From the NCBI RefSeq assembly GCF_037969875.1, contig NZ_CP150218.1:4154001-4218000 (forward strand): DNA of 64,000 bases. Reading direction: 5' to 3'. Position numbers and translations under genes: made by a program. The number at the start of each line of letters is the position of its first letter. The stretch's first letter is position 1. Shown here piece by piece: positions 8,684 through 16,630 of the stretch. The stretch is from Paenibacillus sp. FSL R7-0337. GTDB lineage: Bacteria; Bacillota; Bacilli; Paenibacillales; Paenibacillaceae. Under the pieces are notes generated by a model. That model saw only the letters and a list, made by a program, of their open reading frames with translations. It was not told the origin of the DNA and ran no database searches.

Positions 8684-9109
8684 TTATAACGATTCGAGCG
8701 ATTGCCGTGAGACAAATTTCTCGCAGTATTCAATAATCTGACTCCGGCGTACAATGCCGATGAACCGCTTCATGTCGTCGACCACCGGTACAAAGTTCTG
8801 GACCTTGGCCAAATTAATCAGATCTTCCATATCAGCATCAATCGAGACCGCCAGATTGTTCATCCGCAGCGGGACATCCTTAAGCAGAAACTTGGAAGCA
8901 TTCTCAAAAGTGACCGCGCCGCCCGAATCCTTCATATACCAGAGCAGATCCCCTTCTGTAACCGTTCCGGCATATTCTCCGTTGCGGTTCAGGATCGGCA
9001 CTGCTGTATAGCGGTGAAACTCCATCCGTTCCAGGGTCTGCCGCAGCGTGGAATCCATGGTAACACATGCGACCTCCTGCTTCGGAAGTAAAAAAAACGC
9101 AATATTCAT
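8684..9109 (-). CDS. CBS domain pair protein
   Basis: A 141-residue protein made of two CBS motifs: the first covers about residues 10-62 (VTMDSTLRQTLERMEFHRYTA, then GTVTEGDLLWYM) and the second about 75-130 (VPLRMNNLAVSIDADMEDLI, then FVPVVDDMKRFIGIVRR). CBS pairs bind adenosine nucleotides and, in the Bacillus protein DarB/CbpB, c-di-AMP. The length and two-module build resemble that receptor, and it lies close to gdpP, but the ligand cannot be read from sequence. GAGGAGG lies 8 bases before the ATG. It has its own terminator and probably its own promoter. Confidence 0.85.
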   Translation of the reverse strand: MNIAFFLLPKQEVACVTMDSTLRQTLERMEFHRYTAVPILNRNGEYAGTVTEGDLLWYMKDSGGAVTFENASKFLLKDVPLRMNNLAVSIDADMEDLINLAKVQNFVPVVDDMKRFIGIVRRSQIIEYCEKFVSRQSLESL

Positions 9110-9208
9110 CTCTTGATCCTCCTCAAAGAATTCCGAAGGAATGCTACTTTACCTTCCTTGCACTAAAGCCCACCGTAGTTATACGTCTGCCTACAGCAAT
9201 AAGTTCCA

Positions 9209-9221
9209 TTCCATTATAGCA
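9209..9221 (-). promoter_or_regulatory. possible extended -10 promoter of the CBS-pair gene
   Basis: The minus strand carries TGC-TATAAT at 9221-9213, about 100 bases before the ATG. No good -35 is present. It is identical over 13 bases to the element at 8570-8578. Confidence 0.4.
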
Positions 9222-9231
9222 TGAAGACAGT

Positions 9232-9270
9232 AAACAGCAGCCATTAACCTTGCGGGAATGGCTGCTGTTT
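9232..9270 (-). terminator. terminator of the LCP gene
   Basis: A 14-bp perfect stem AAACAGCAGCCATT / AATGGCTGCTGTTT with an 11-base loop. The better U run is on the plus strand, so it may work in both directions; on the minus strand it ends the 9303-10355 gene. Confidence 0.75.
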
Positions 9271-9302
9271 TTATAACGGGTCAAGAATATCCGGTCTGAT
9301 CC

Positions 9303-10355
9303 TTACTGTACTGCGGGTGTGGCCGAAGGCTCAAGCGCATTGCCGGCCTTGCCTGGTTCAATCAGCTGGTCAACAGGTGTACTGGGATTCATCCAGTTGT
9401 CGATCAGGGCCTTGGCTTTAGTCAGATCCTCTTCGTTCACGATATCGTAATAGATCCCGTCCATCCGTTTGCCTTCGCCCATCACCGTGAAGCTGGAGAT
9501 ATCCATATCCTTGCCGCCCATGAACTTCTTAGCCAGACTGATGATCATTGAGGGCTGAATATCCGTTTTGAAATTGTCGCCCATGATATCCAGCAGTTCA
9601 GGGATATTGCCGATCTGGCTGATCGATAACATTTTATTCGCTACGACATCAATAAAGACCTGTTGACGTTTGGTCCGGTTGAAGTCGCTATCCTCACGGT
9701 AGCGGGTATAGTTAAGTGCCTCTTCGCCGCTGTAGTTCGACTTATTGGCCTTAATTGTGAATTTCTCATGGTCTTTGCCTTTATTGACAATATCCTTCTT
9801 GATCGGGAGCGGCACACCGCCAATGGCATCGACAGCATCCTTCAACCCCTGAAAGTTAATGGTGGCATAATATTGAATATCATGGCCGAGGAGCGCTTCC
9901 AGTGTGTCCTTGGACATTTGCTGCCCGCCGAACGCATAAGCATGTGTAATTTTATCTTTCTTATTATCCTTGTATCCAATAATTTCAGTGTAGGTATCCC
10001 GGGGTACGGAGATCAGCAGAATCTTATAATCCTCCGGCCGGATCACCGCATACATCATGGTATCTGAGCGTGCGGTTTCATTCTTCCGCTGATCTGTACC
10101 CAGCAGCATCAGAGAGAACGGATCGTTTTTGAGTGCCACGGGTTCGGCCTTAACGGTTGTCGGATTTTTGGTGGTGTTATTCTCCAGAGGCACAAAGGAT
10201 TCATCCGTCAGCTTCTTCTCTACCTGATCGGATAAAAAGAGGTCAAAGGCCAGCACAGCAAGCGGCTTCTGGAACAGAAACGCTCCTGCAGCAATCACCA
10301 GTACCAGAATGAGCGCAATATATCTTTTCTTTATTTTTTTAAGCTTATTCATCAT
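9303..10355 (-). CDS. LytR-CpsA-Psr (LCP) family wall polymer ligase
   Basis: A 350-residue membrane-anchored protein of the family (TagTUV in Bacillus) that transfers undecaprenyl-linked glycopolymers such as teichoic acids to peptidoglycan outside the cell. One membrane segment (about residues 13-35), a linker, then the LCP core with LMLLGTDQRKNETARSDTMM (near 85), ISVPRDTYTEI (near 118), GGVPLPIKKDIVN and the arginine-rich YTRYREDSDFNRTKRQQ (near 220), the pyrophosphate-binding residues of the family. A Pro/Ala tail closes the protein. It stands alone between two terminators. Confidence 0.93.
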   Translation of the reverse strand: MMNKLKKIKKRYIALILVLVIAAGAFLFQKPLAVLAFDLFLSDQVEKKLTDESFVPLENNTTKNPTTVKAEPVALKNDPFSLMLLGTDQRKNETARSDTMMYAVIRPEDYKILLISVPRDTYTEIIGYKDNKKDKITHAYAFGGQQMSKDTLEALLGHDIQYYATINFQGLKDAVDAIGGVPLPIKKDIVNKGKDHEKFTIKANKSNYSGEEALNYTRYREDSDFNRTKRQQVFIDVVANKMLSISQIGNIPELLDIMGDNFKTDIQPSMIISLAKKFMGGKDMDISSFTVMGEGKRMDGIYYDIVNEEDLTKAKALIDNWMNPSTPVDQLIEPGKAGNALEPSATPAVQ

Positions 10356-10752
10356 TTTTGATTCCTTCTTTATGGTGGAATGTACATATTATGAACGTAA
10401 TCTATTTACAATGGCCGCCTGGGCTTCCAGGGCAGTCATGAGTGGGCTGTTCTAGCTGCTGTACGCCGCCCTGCTTCAGATGGTATTATTCCCCCCTTTC
10501 CGGGATTCGGGTCGTTCTAATTGTAGAATAAACCTGGGAAACGGCTTTGACACATAAACAATATTTCTATTGTAATCACTTCACCACTAAAAAGAAACAA
10601 CAAATAACGACAACTTTGACACTTAGGCCGCTTATATTCCATAAAGTATATGACGCAGCAAATGGCGTTTTGATTCTTTTTCAGGGAAAAAAATAAAAAA
10701 AAGACAGTCTGTTCAGCCACTTAACGCAGCAATCCAGACCGTCCTCCACAGT
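10356..10752. other. 397-base intergenic stretch upstream of the LCP gene
   Basis: It holds the terminator of the binding-protein gene at its right end and an AT-rich stretch. An open frame of 67 codons here has no ribosome site and no family resemblance. On the minus strand, short G-rich and C-rich blocks (10480-10500, 10420-10470) could fold in the LCP leader, but I recognise no known riboswitch. Confidence 0.5.
10690..10743 (-). terminator. terminator of the substrate-binding protein gene
   Basis: GACAGTCTG / CAGACCGTC (one G-U pair in RNA) encloses a 23-base loop. It is followed on the minus strand by a long T-rich run, just past the stop at 10753. Confidence 0.8.
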
Positions 10753-12474
10753 TTATTCAGTATCCTTAATCCACCAGCTCTGCGGATCGATGATATTGCT
10801 TAAAGCATTCATTGTTACCCCTTGCAGGCGCTTATTCACCGCAGCAATATCCGAGCGTTCAGCGAAAAAGATCATCGGAACCTCATCATTGATCAGCTTC
10901 TGCCATTCATAATAGATTTCCTTCCGGAAGTCCTTATCGTACGCCTTCAGGCTGACTCCTTCCCGGATCAGGTCCTCACTGCGCTTCGAGGTCCACCGGG
11001 AGTAATTCCACGAATCCGTAGCCCGCCATAAGCCCGAAGGATCAGGGTCGCTGGCCAGTCCCCACACGCCGTTGAACAGCTCCACTGCAGGATCATCCGA
11101 CTCCACCGCTTCATAAAAGGCATTCAGCTCCTTCAGGCTTCCTCCGCTGAGCCGCACATCCAGCCCGACATCACGCCAATTCTGAAGAATGGCTGCCGTC
11201 CGCGCCTCAGCCGTTTTGCTGCCGCTCATGGCATCATAGTGAATAACGAGCTTCTTGCCGCCGGGATCTTCGCGGAGTCCATCCCCGTCCATATCCAGAT
11301 ACCCGGCCCCATCCAGAAGCTGACCGGCCTTTTCGGGAGAATAAGGGTAGGTATCGATCTCCTCATCTGCGATCTTGGCCCAGCTGGAACTTGGAATAGG
11401 CGTCTCGATAAGCGTTCCCAAGCCATAGGAATATTTATTTAGAATCCCTTGCCGGTCAATTGCATAATACATTGCCTTACGCAGGCTCTTATCCTGGAAC
11501 TTGGGATTATCCATCACCACCTGACCGTCTGTCTCATCCCAGTGTCCAAATTTGAACCCGATATATTCAAACGACATTCCCGGTGTGACCCTAATCTCTA
11601 CATTATCCAATTGCCCTGCAGCCTCATAGGCATCACGCGGTAAAGCCGCCATATCGACAGTTCCTGCTTCTAGCAGAGCGGTGATATCCTTGCTGTCGAT
11701 TGCCTTATAAGTAATCCCATCCAGAAGCGCTGCGCCCTTGTAATAATTATCGAACCGTTTCATTTCCACCGTCTGGCCCGGTATAATGCTGCTTACCATG
11801 AACGGACCCGTGCCAATTGGCTGCTTGCGCACCTGATCGCTGTCCATCATGTCCTTAACGGCCACTCCCTCGAAATACCGCTTGTTCATGGGGTAGGCCC
11901 ACAGACTATCAATCACGTTCACCCGTGCTGAATTCATTGTAATGCGCAGCGTATACGGGTCCATCACTTTAAGCCCTGTAATTTCCTTCGCCTGGCCCTG
12001 GTGGTACGCTTCTGCTCCCTTGATCATCTCAACGCTATAGTATCGGGAACCCGTATACTCCGGGCTGGCGATAGTTTCCAGGGCAAATTTCCAATCCTCC
12101 ACCGTCAGCTCATCCCCATTATGCCAGCGGACCCCTGGTTTAATGGTAAATGTGAACACCGTATGATCCTCGGACTCCTGCCAGCTGGCGATATTAGGAG
12201 CTGTGGACAAATCATCCTTCACGGTGAACATAGCCTCAGTGGTGAACTCCAGCACATTGGAATCATCTTCTCCTTCGAAGAATGCCGGTTCAAAGATACC
12301 TTGAAAAGAGGACGGGTAGCCAAAGGTCACAGTCCCGCCTGTAATGGGTTCATCGGCTGTTTCGCTAAAGCGCGCCACAACATTCTTGACGGCCGGGCTT
12401 GGCCCATTGCATGCCGACAATGCCACCAAGAGCGCAAGCGGTAGCATCAGTCTGCCGATGAGTCGGTTTGACAT
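10753..12474 (-). CDS. oligopeptide/dipeptide-type ABC transporter substrate-binding lipoprotein
   Basis: A 573-residue extracellular binding protein of the SBP_bac_5 (OppA/DppA) family. The signal peptide ends in the lipobox LSAC at about residues 18-21, so the protein is lipid-anchored at the cysteine. Family patterns include TFTIKPGVRWHNGDELTVEDW (split in the middle of the N-terminal lobe), GTGPFMV and the C-terminal YYEWQKLINDEVP. GGGAGGG precedes the ATG. No permease or ATPase gene lies beside it, so it either serves a transporter encoded elsewhere or acts as an orphan receptor. The ligand is unknown. Confidence 0.93.
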   Translation of the reverse strand: MSNRLIGRLMLPLALLVALSACNGPSPAVKNVVARFSETADEPITGGTVTFGYPSSFQGIFEPAFFEGEDDSNVLEFTTEAMFTVKDDLSTAPNIASWQESEDHTVFTFTIKPGVRWHNGDELTVEDWKFALETIASPEYTGSRYYSVEMIKGAEAYHQGQAKEITGLKVMDPYTLRITMNSARVNVIDSLWAYPMNKRYFEGVAVKDMMDSDQVRKQPIGTGPFMVSSIIPGQTVEMKRFDNYYKGAALLDGITYKAIDSKDITALLEAGTVDMAALPRDAYEAAGQLDNVEIRVTPGMSFEYIGFKFGHWDETDGQVVMDNPKFQDKSLRKAMYYAIDRQGILNKYSYGLGTLIETPIPSSSWAKIADEEIDTYPYSPEKAGQLLDGAGYLDMDGDGLREDPGGKKLVIHYDAMSGSKTAEARTAAILQNWRDVGLDVRLSGGSLKELNAFYEAVESDDPAVELFNGVWGLASDPDPSGLWRATDSWNYSRWTSKRSEDLIREGVSLKAYDKDFRKEIYYEWQKLINDEVPMIFFAERSDIAAVNKRLQGVTMNALSNIIDPQSWWIKDTE

Positions 12475-12659
12475 ATATTTCTTCCCTCCCGGGTTGGATC
12501 ACACAGTAATGTAAGCGGTTTCTTCACTAGATTTTACTGTAATGCCTATTATGCAGATTATGGACAATTAATTATTCCACATTATAGAGGATATACAATA
12601 TTCGCTGTAATGTGAAGTCTTTAATTTATTCCGGGGCAGCCAAGAACCCTTCCGATACT

Positions 12660-12686
12660 AAAAAAAGCCTGCCCTGACGGGCAGAC
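12660..12686 (-). terminator. terminator of the MutS2-like gene
   Basis: GCCTGCCC / GGGCAGAC with loop TGAC, followed on the minus strand by seven T, begins 18 bases past the stop at 12705. Confidence 0.9.
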
Positions 12687-12704
12687 TTCAGTCACAGCAG
12701 CGCC

Positions 12705-14660
12705 TTAATTTTCCTCTCCCGGATGGATGATGCTCAGGCCCTCCACATGCTTTTTCCGCATCAGCTTACGCTTCTTCCGGGTCTCCTTGCTCTCAAAAAT
12801 AATATCAAAATCATAATCCTCGGGATACAGCTCCTCCTTGGACAGATAAGGCTTCAACCGCTTATGGTTAATGCTCATCTTCTGCTTCTGAATCATCACT
12901 CCGACCCTACCCCGGCTGTCCTTCTTCTCATAGACAATTCCAGTGCGGCCCAGAGAGCTGACATAGACAGCATCCCCTACCGCAAATTCAGGTGCCGGAG
13001 CATTCGTCTCCTGTGATGCACTGTCTTCTCCGTCAGCCGTTCTACCCGCTCTTGCGGGTATCTCAGCTTCAGCTGCTTTAGCCCTCTGTGCGGCTCTGAT
13101 AGCGTCCTTCCACGGGTTGAGGCTGCCTCTGTGTCCCTGCTGCTCTGTCACAAGCTGTTTCGCCCGCTCGATGACGGAATGGATAATACCCAGCTTCTCG
13201 GCGATCTGCAGCGCGTAGCTCTCGCCAGCTTCACCAATCGTTAGCTTATACAGCGGCTGCAGAGTATTCTTGTCAAACTCCATGCGCGCATTCTCGAAGC
13301 CTGCCGTTGCCGCCGCGAAGGCCTTCAGCTCATTGAAGTGAGTCGTTACCACGATATTAGCCCCCTTTCGGTTCAGCTCCTCCAGAATCGCGATGGACAG
13401 CGCGAACCCTTCACCCGGGTCTGTACCGGCAGCCAGCTCATCAATCAGCAGCAGCACGCCTCTGCCAGCATCATAGAGCATTCCTTCAATACTCTTCATC
13501 TGTGCCGAGAAGGTGCTTAGGGACTGTGTGAGGCTTTGTCCGTCTCCGATAACGCTTATTACATTGGTGAAGACAGCGAAGTCACTGCCGGGATCAACCG
13601 GTACCAGCAGGCCGGACTGTGCCATTAATACGAGCAGACCCAGGGTTTTGAGCACAACCGTCTTACCACCAGTATTCGGCCCGGTTACGATCAGCGATTT
13701 ATATCCCTGGCCCAACTCCAGACTGACCGGCACCATATCCTTCAGCAGCGGGTGCCGGCCTCCATTCATCCTCACATAACCGCGTTCGTTCAGCGCAACT
13801 GGCCCCGCATCCATTACCCGGGCAACCTTCCCTTTGGCGAAAATAAAGTCATACATACCAGTTACCTCAATATTCAGCCGGATAGCGGCCTGCTCCTGCT
13901 CTAACAGCCCTGTCAGCATACTCAGGATTATTCCTTCCTCACGGGCCTCGTCAGCAGTCAGCAGCTCAATCTCTCCCTGTAATGAGGCCACCTCATCCGG
14001 CTCCACGAATACCGTCAGCCCGCTGGTAGACTGGTCCAGCACCGAGCCCTTAATTTGCTTGTGATACTCCCGTTTCACCGGGATGACATACCGCCCGCCG
14101 CGCATACTGACCAGACTTTCCTGCAAAATGGACTTGTGGCGGTTCATGATACTGTCCAGCTTCCGGTGCAGACGCTCCTTGGCAACCGCCAGCCTTTTGC
14201 GGACCCGTTCCAGCCCTTTGCTGGCCTGGTCATCGATGACGCCCAGCCGGATACACCGTTCTATCTCGTCCCGGACCCCATTCAGCTCCTGAAGCGATGC
14301 CCCGTATGCGGCGATACGCGGCGCTATCTGCTCCTTGGCGGCCATATACTTCCTGAGCTGCCCGCAGCTGTTCAGAAACAGCAAGACTGCGGTGAAATCC
14401 TGCTCATTGTACATATAGCCGGTCCCGAGCAGTGACAGCACCCATTCAATGCCCTCCAGCGAGGGAATCGGCACACTTGCTCCGCGCTCCAGCAGCTCCT
14501 TCGCTTCTTGCGCCTCTTCAAGCGCCCTGTGTATCGCTGGCAGATAGATCATCGGCTGAAGCTCTCTGACATACCTTCTTCCCTCATAAGATACCGCATG
14601 ACGCATCAATTCCTGCTTAATTGTCTCATATTCCAATGTGTGCAGACTCTGCAGATTCAA
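12705..14660 (-). CDS. MutS2-like ATPase lacking the Smr nuclease domain
   Basis: A 651-residue protein of the MutS2 branch: core and clamp region first (RGGRYVIPVKREYHKQIKGS near residue 195), then the ABC-type ATPase with Walker A VTGPNTGGKTVVLKT near 325, Walker B LLLIDELAAGTDP near 402 and VVTTHFNELK. After a Lys/Glu/Ala linker comes the KOW-like segment VGDAVYVSSLGRTGIVYE. The protein then ends in a basic tail (SKETRKKRKLMRKK) where full MutS2 (about 785 residues) carries its Smr domain. The frame is open for 24 codons upstream, but AAGGAGG eight bases before TTG at 14660 fixes the start. MutS2 of B. subtilis is reported to split stalled ribosomes, so this paralogue may do so without nuclease; that is inference. 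It lies behind a leader with two terminators (14660-15131). Confidence 0.88.
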   Translation of the reverse strand: MNLQSLHTLEYETIKQELMRHAVSYEGRRYVRELQPMIYLPAIHRALEEAQEAKELLERGASVPIPSLEGIEWVLSLLGTGYMYNEQDFTAVLLFLNSCGQLRKYMAAKEQIAPRIAAYGASLQELNGVRDEIERCIRLGVIDDQASKGLERVRKRLAVAKERLHRKLDSIMNRHKSILQESLVSMRGGRYVIPVKREYHKQIKGSVLDQSTSGLTVFVEPDEVASLQGEIELLTADEAREEGIILSMLTGLLEQEQAAIRLNIEVTGMYDFIFAKGKVARVMDAGPVALNERGYVRMNGGRHPLLKDMVPVSLELGQGYKSLIVTGPNTGGKTVVLKTLGLLVLMAQSGLLVPVDPGSDFAVFTNVISVIGDGQSLTQSLSTFSAQMKSIEGMLYDAGRGVLLLIDELAAGTDPGEGFALSIAILEELNRKGANIVVTTHFNELKAFAAATAGFENARMEFDKNTLQPLYKLTIGEAGESYALQIAEKLGIIHSVIERAKQLVTEQQGHRGSLNPWKDAIRAAQRAKAAEAEIPARAGRTADGEDSASQETNAPAPEFAVGDAVYVSSLGRTGIVYEKKDSRGRVGVMIQKQKMSINHKRLKPYLSKEELYPEDYDFDIIFESKETRKKRKLMRKKHVEGLSIIHPGEEN

Positions 14661-14726
14661 TCTAAGTTCCTCCTTGTATACAAGTATATTTCTTATCCTA
14701 ATCAACTGCTCATAACGCAAAAAAAA

Positions 14727-14760
14727 GGGCAAAGAACCGCCACCACGGCAGTCTTCGCCC
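14727..14760 (-). terminator. second leader terminator before the MutS2-like gene
   Basis: A hairpin whose arms contain GGGC-AAGA-GCC and GGC-TCTT-GCCC has a run of eight T after it on the minus strand (14726-14719) and ends only 60 bases before the TTG start. The other side is also T-rich, so it may work both ways. It must be passed by transcripts from the promoter at 15102-15131 to express the gene. Confidence 0.75.
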
Positions 14761-14832
14761 TCTTTTTGCTGCTACTTCTTCTCTTTGCCTCAGAGTCCCG
14801 CCCCTTTCGGGAGGACACCTGAAAACAGAAAA

Positions 14833-14855
14833 AACCGTGCTGCAAGAGCACGGTT
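14833..14855 (-). terminator. first leader terminator before the MutS2-like gene
   Basis: A perfect 9-bp stem AACCGTGCT / AGCACGGTT with loop of five and a T run (14829-14832) on the minus strand. It lies inside the transcribed leader, about 170 bases upstream of the gene. Confidence 0.8.
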
Positions 14856-14909
14856 AATCACAAAGAGAACAATAGCCGGATCAAGAGGCCATCATGACGC
14901 TTCGCGTGT

Positions 14910-15057
14910 GTTCTTAACGAAATCATTCATTCCAGCAGCCCGCGGTCTAATCAGTCAGAGATGTCGCCAGGACAGACTCTAACAAGACATGCCCCTGGCA
15001 AAATCAGAGCATGCGGCGGCTTCAGCCGGAACGATATGAAATTGCTTAGTTAAGAAC
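14910..15057 (-). promoter_or_regulatory. putative attenuator pairing between leader ORF and downstream segment
   Basis: The nine bases at 15049-15057 (in the leader ORF codons for Val-Leu-Asn) are the exact reverse complement of 14910-14918. In the minus-strand transcript, GUUCUUAAC in the leader ORF can pair with GUUAAGAAC downstream. A ribosome sitting on the leader ORF would block this pairing. What refolds downstream, and whether it affects the terminators, I could not settle by eye. Confidence 0.45.
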
Positions 15058-15069
15058 GCTCACCAACAT
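15046..15069 (-). CDS. 7-residue leader peptide ORF
   Basis: ATG TTG GTG AGC GTT CTT AAC TAA encodes MLVSVLN. AAAGGGGAAA ends five bases before the ATG, a good ribosome site for so short a frame. It lies about 35 bases from the expected start of transcripts from the promoter at 15102-15131. Its place in a leader with two terminators resembles leader peptides that sense ribosome stalling upstream of antibiotic-resistance genes. The coding assignment is an inference from position and ribosome site. Confidence 0.5.
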   Translation of the reverse strand: MLVSVLN

Positions 15070-15101
15070 CAATATTTCCCCTTTAGTTATAGGATACCTG
15101 T

Positions 15102-15131
15102 AATTTACTACATCTGGAATCCATTTGTCAA
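15102..15131 (-). promoter_or_regulatory. sigma-A promoter of the MutS2-like leader
   Basis: On the minus strand a consensus -35 TTGACA (15131-15126) is followed after 18 bases by TAAATT (15107-15102). It lies downstream of the rpsR terminator, so the leader RNA has its own promoter. Confidence 0.65.
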
Positions 15132-15195
15132 TTATAGGTGAAGCAGTTCATCACCCAGGTAATCCCGTTTTTATCGTCCTATAAATTCTATTTAA

Positions 15196-15228
15196 AAGAA
15201 AAAAAGCAGCCGGCATAGCCGGCTGCTT
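15196..15228 (-). terminator. terminator of the rpsF-ssb-rpsR operon
   Basis: A perfect 11-bp stem AAGCAGCCGGC / GCCGGCTGCTT with loop ATA, followed by a T run on the minus strand, 12 bases past the rpsR stop. Confidence 0.95.
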
Positions 15229-15239
15229 CATAAAACGTC

Positions 15240-15512
15240 CTATTCTGTTGTGTAAGGCAGCAGCGCGATTTGACGCGAGCGCTTTACAGCAATAGTCAGA
15301 GCGCGTTGGTATTTTGCACTTGTACCAGTTACACGACGCGGCAAAATCTTTCCGCGTTCGCTGATGAACTTCTTAAGAAGCTCAGTGTCTTTATAATCAA
15401 TGTGAGTAATCTTGTTCACAGTGAAATAGCACACTTTTTTACGCTTGTTGCGTCCACCACGACGTGCCGGTCTTTTGTCGTTGTCCGCACCTTCTCTTGG
15501 TTTGAAAGCCAT
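15240..15512 (-). CDS. rpsR: 30S ribosomal protein S18
   Basis: A 90-residue S18 with a basic N-terminus (KPREGADNDKRPARRGG), the core KKVCYFTVNKITHIDYKD and the signature KFISERGKILPRRVTGTSAK that binds 16S rRNA with S6. It is the last gene of rpsF-ssb-rpsR and lies 21 bases after ssb. S6 and S18 pair on the ribosome and in some Firmicutes repress their own leader. Confidence 0.97.
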   Translation of the reverse strand: MAFKPREGADNDKRPARRGGRNKRKKVCYFTVNKITHIDYKDTELLKKFISERGKILPRRVTGTSAKYQRALTIAVKRSRQIALLPYTTE

Positions 15513-15533
15513 GTTCAGTTCAGTCCTTCCTTA

Positions 15534-16049
15534 TTAAAATGGCAAATCATCGTCCGATATATCGATCGGTTTTCCATCGCCCGAAAAAGGATCTTGGGTA
15601 TTGTTGTTACGCGAGAAATTATTGTTACTTCCATTTCCGCGAGCACTGTTCCCGCCGTTACCGCCGCCACCGAAGGCTGGCTCTTCAGGCATACTTCCAC
15701 CACTTGATGCATTTCCGCCTTCACGGCTCTGCGCGGATTCCAGGAAACGGACATTATCGGCAATAACTTCAGTAACGTATACACGTTTGCCTTCGTTATT
15801 CTCGTAATTCCGTACTTGGATGCGTCCTTCCACGGCTGCCAGTCTTCCTTTGCGCAAGTAATTGGCACAGGTCTCAGCCAGCTGTCTCCAGGTTACTACC
15901 GGGATAAAGTCCGCTTCGCGTTCACCGTTCTGGCCCGTAAAGTTACGGTCTACGGCAAGCGTAAACTGTGTTACGGCAACACCAGCAGGAGTATAACGAA
16001 GTTCCGGGTCACGGGTCAACCGACCGATCAGAATGATACGGTTCAACAA
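15534..16049 (-). CDS. ssb: single-stranded DNA-binding protein
   Basis: A 171-residue SSB. The OB fold fills residues 1-105 (MLNRIILIGRLTRDPELRYT, then FIPVVTWRQLAETCANYLRKG). A long Gly/Asn/Ser-rich linker with repeated GGGNGGN-type runs follows, and the acidic tip DISDDDLPF that docks partner proteins such as PriA and RecO. It lies between rpsF and rpsR, the usual place of the essential SsbA, and serves replication and repair. Confidence 0.97.
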   Translation of the reverse strand: MLNRIILIGRLTRDPELRYTPAGVAVTQFTLAVDRNFTGQNGEREADFIPVVTWRQLAETCANYLRKGRLAAVEGRIQVRNYENNEGKRVYVTEVIADNVRFLESAQSREGGNASSGGSMPEEPAFGGGGNGGNSARGNGSNNNFSRNNNTQDPFSGDGKPIDISDDDLPF

Positions 16050-16098
16050 TTAGGTCCCCTCCTTAATAGCGCGATTCGTTACAAAGCTTGTCAATATC

Positions 16099-16383
16099 TT
16101 AGGCAACGTCGTTCGTAATGAGATAACGAATTACTTCGTCAGAAATCTTCATGATACGCTCAAGTTCAGTAACTACTGCAGGTTCTGCACTGAAGTTAAC
16201 CAAAACAAAAACGCCATCACGATGTTTCTTGATCTCATACGCAAGACGGCGTTTACCTTGCACGTCGTGCTTTGTAATTTCTCCGCCGTTGGAGATGATG
16301 CCTTGGAATTTTTCGACTGCTGCTTGAACGGCTTCTTGTTCAATGTCAGGACGAATAATGTACATGACTTCATATTTGCGCAT
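16099..16383 (-). CDS. rpsF: 30S ribosomal protein S6
   Basis: A 94-residue S6: MRKYEVMYIIRPDIEQEAVQ at the start and KRRLAYEIKKHRDGVFVLVNF in the core. AAGGAGGTG lies 6 bases before the ATG at 16383, which excludes the GTG three codons upstream. First gene of rpsF-ssb-rpsR. The leader holds a hairpin just before the ribosome site, with arms GCTCCTGA and TCAGGGGC followed by CGC, a position where S6-S18 autoregulation occurs in other bacteria; the match to that motif is not proven. Confidence 0.96.
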   Translation of the reverse strand: MRKYEVMYIIRPDIEQEAVQAAVEKFQGIISNGGEITKHDVQGKRRLAYEIKKHRDGVFVLVNFSAEPAVVTELERIMKISDEVIRYLITNDVA

Positions 16384-16412
16384 AATTTTCACCTCCTTAT
16401 GGTCTGCGGCCC

Positions 16413-16433
16413 CTGATCAGGTCAGGAGCAAGG
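16413..16433 (-). promoter_or_regulatory. hairpin in the rpsF leader, possible S6-S18 control site
   Basis: On the minus strand an 8-bp stem with one G-U pair (GCTCCTGA / TCAGGGGC, loop CCTGA) lies just upstream of the rpsF ribosome site, with CCGC at its 3' foot. It could be the S6:S18 autoregulatory element known from rpsF leaders, or a simple attenuating stem. Confidence 0.35.
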
Positions 16434-16464
16434 AACGAGCACAAACATAGACTCGCACCAAATC

Positions 16465-16493
16465 AATATACCAAACCCAGCAGAGGATTGCAA
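16465..16493 (-). promoter_or_regulatory. promoter of rpsF-ssb-rpsR
   Basis: On the minus strand TTGCAA, a 17-base spacer and TATATT. Both hexamers and the spacer length equal those of the first rRNA promoter (43473-43501). It lies about 80 bases before the rpsF ATG. Confidence 0.7.
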
Positions 16494-16630
16494 GTTTTAT
16501 TAATACGTACCAGATGCTGGAGCCCAAGAAAAAACTGTTGCCGGATTCCGTAAGAACCCTAGAGTAATCCCTCAACGTCAGGGCCACAATATAACAGCTT
16601 CATCATTCGATAACAGGAGGTTATTCACCA

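Noticed and set aside
10517..10720. 67-codon open frame on the minus strand
   Set aside because: No ribosome site, AT-driven composition, no family resemblance, and it overlaps the terminator of the next gene.
14860..15131. T-box riboswitch in the MutS2-like leader
   Set aside because: Only ACCGCG at one point recalls the T-box; the rest of the conserved stretch and a specifier loop are missing, and the downstream gene is not amino-acid related.
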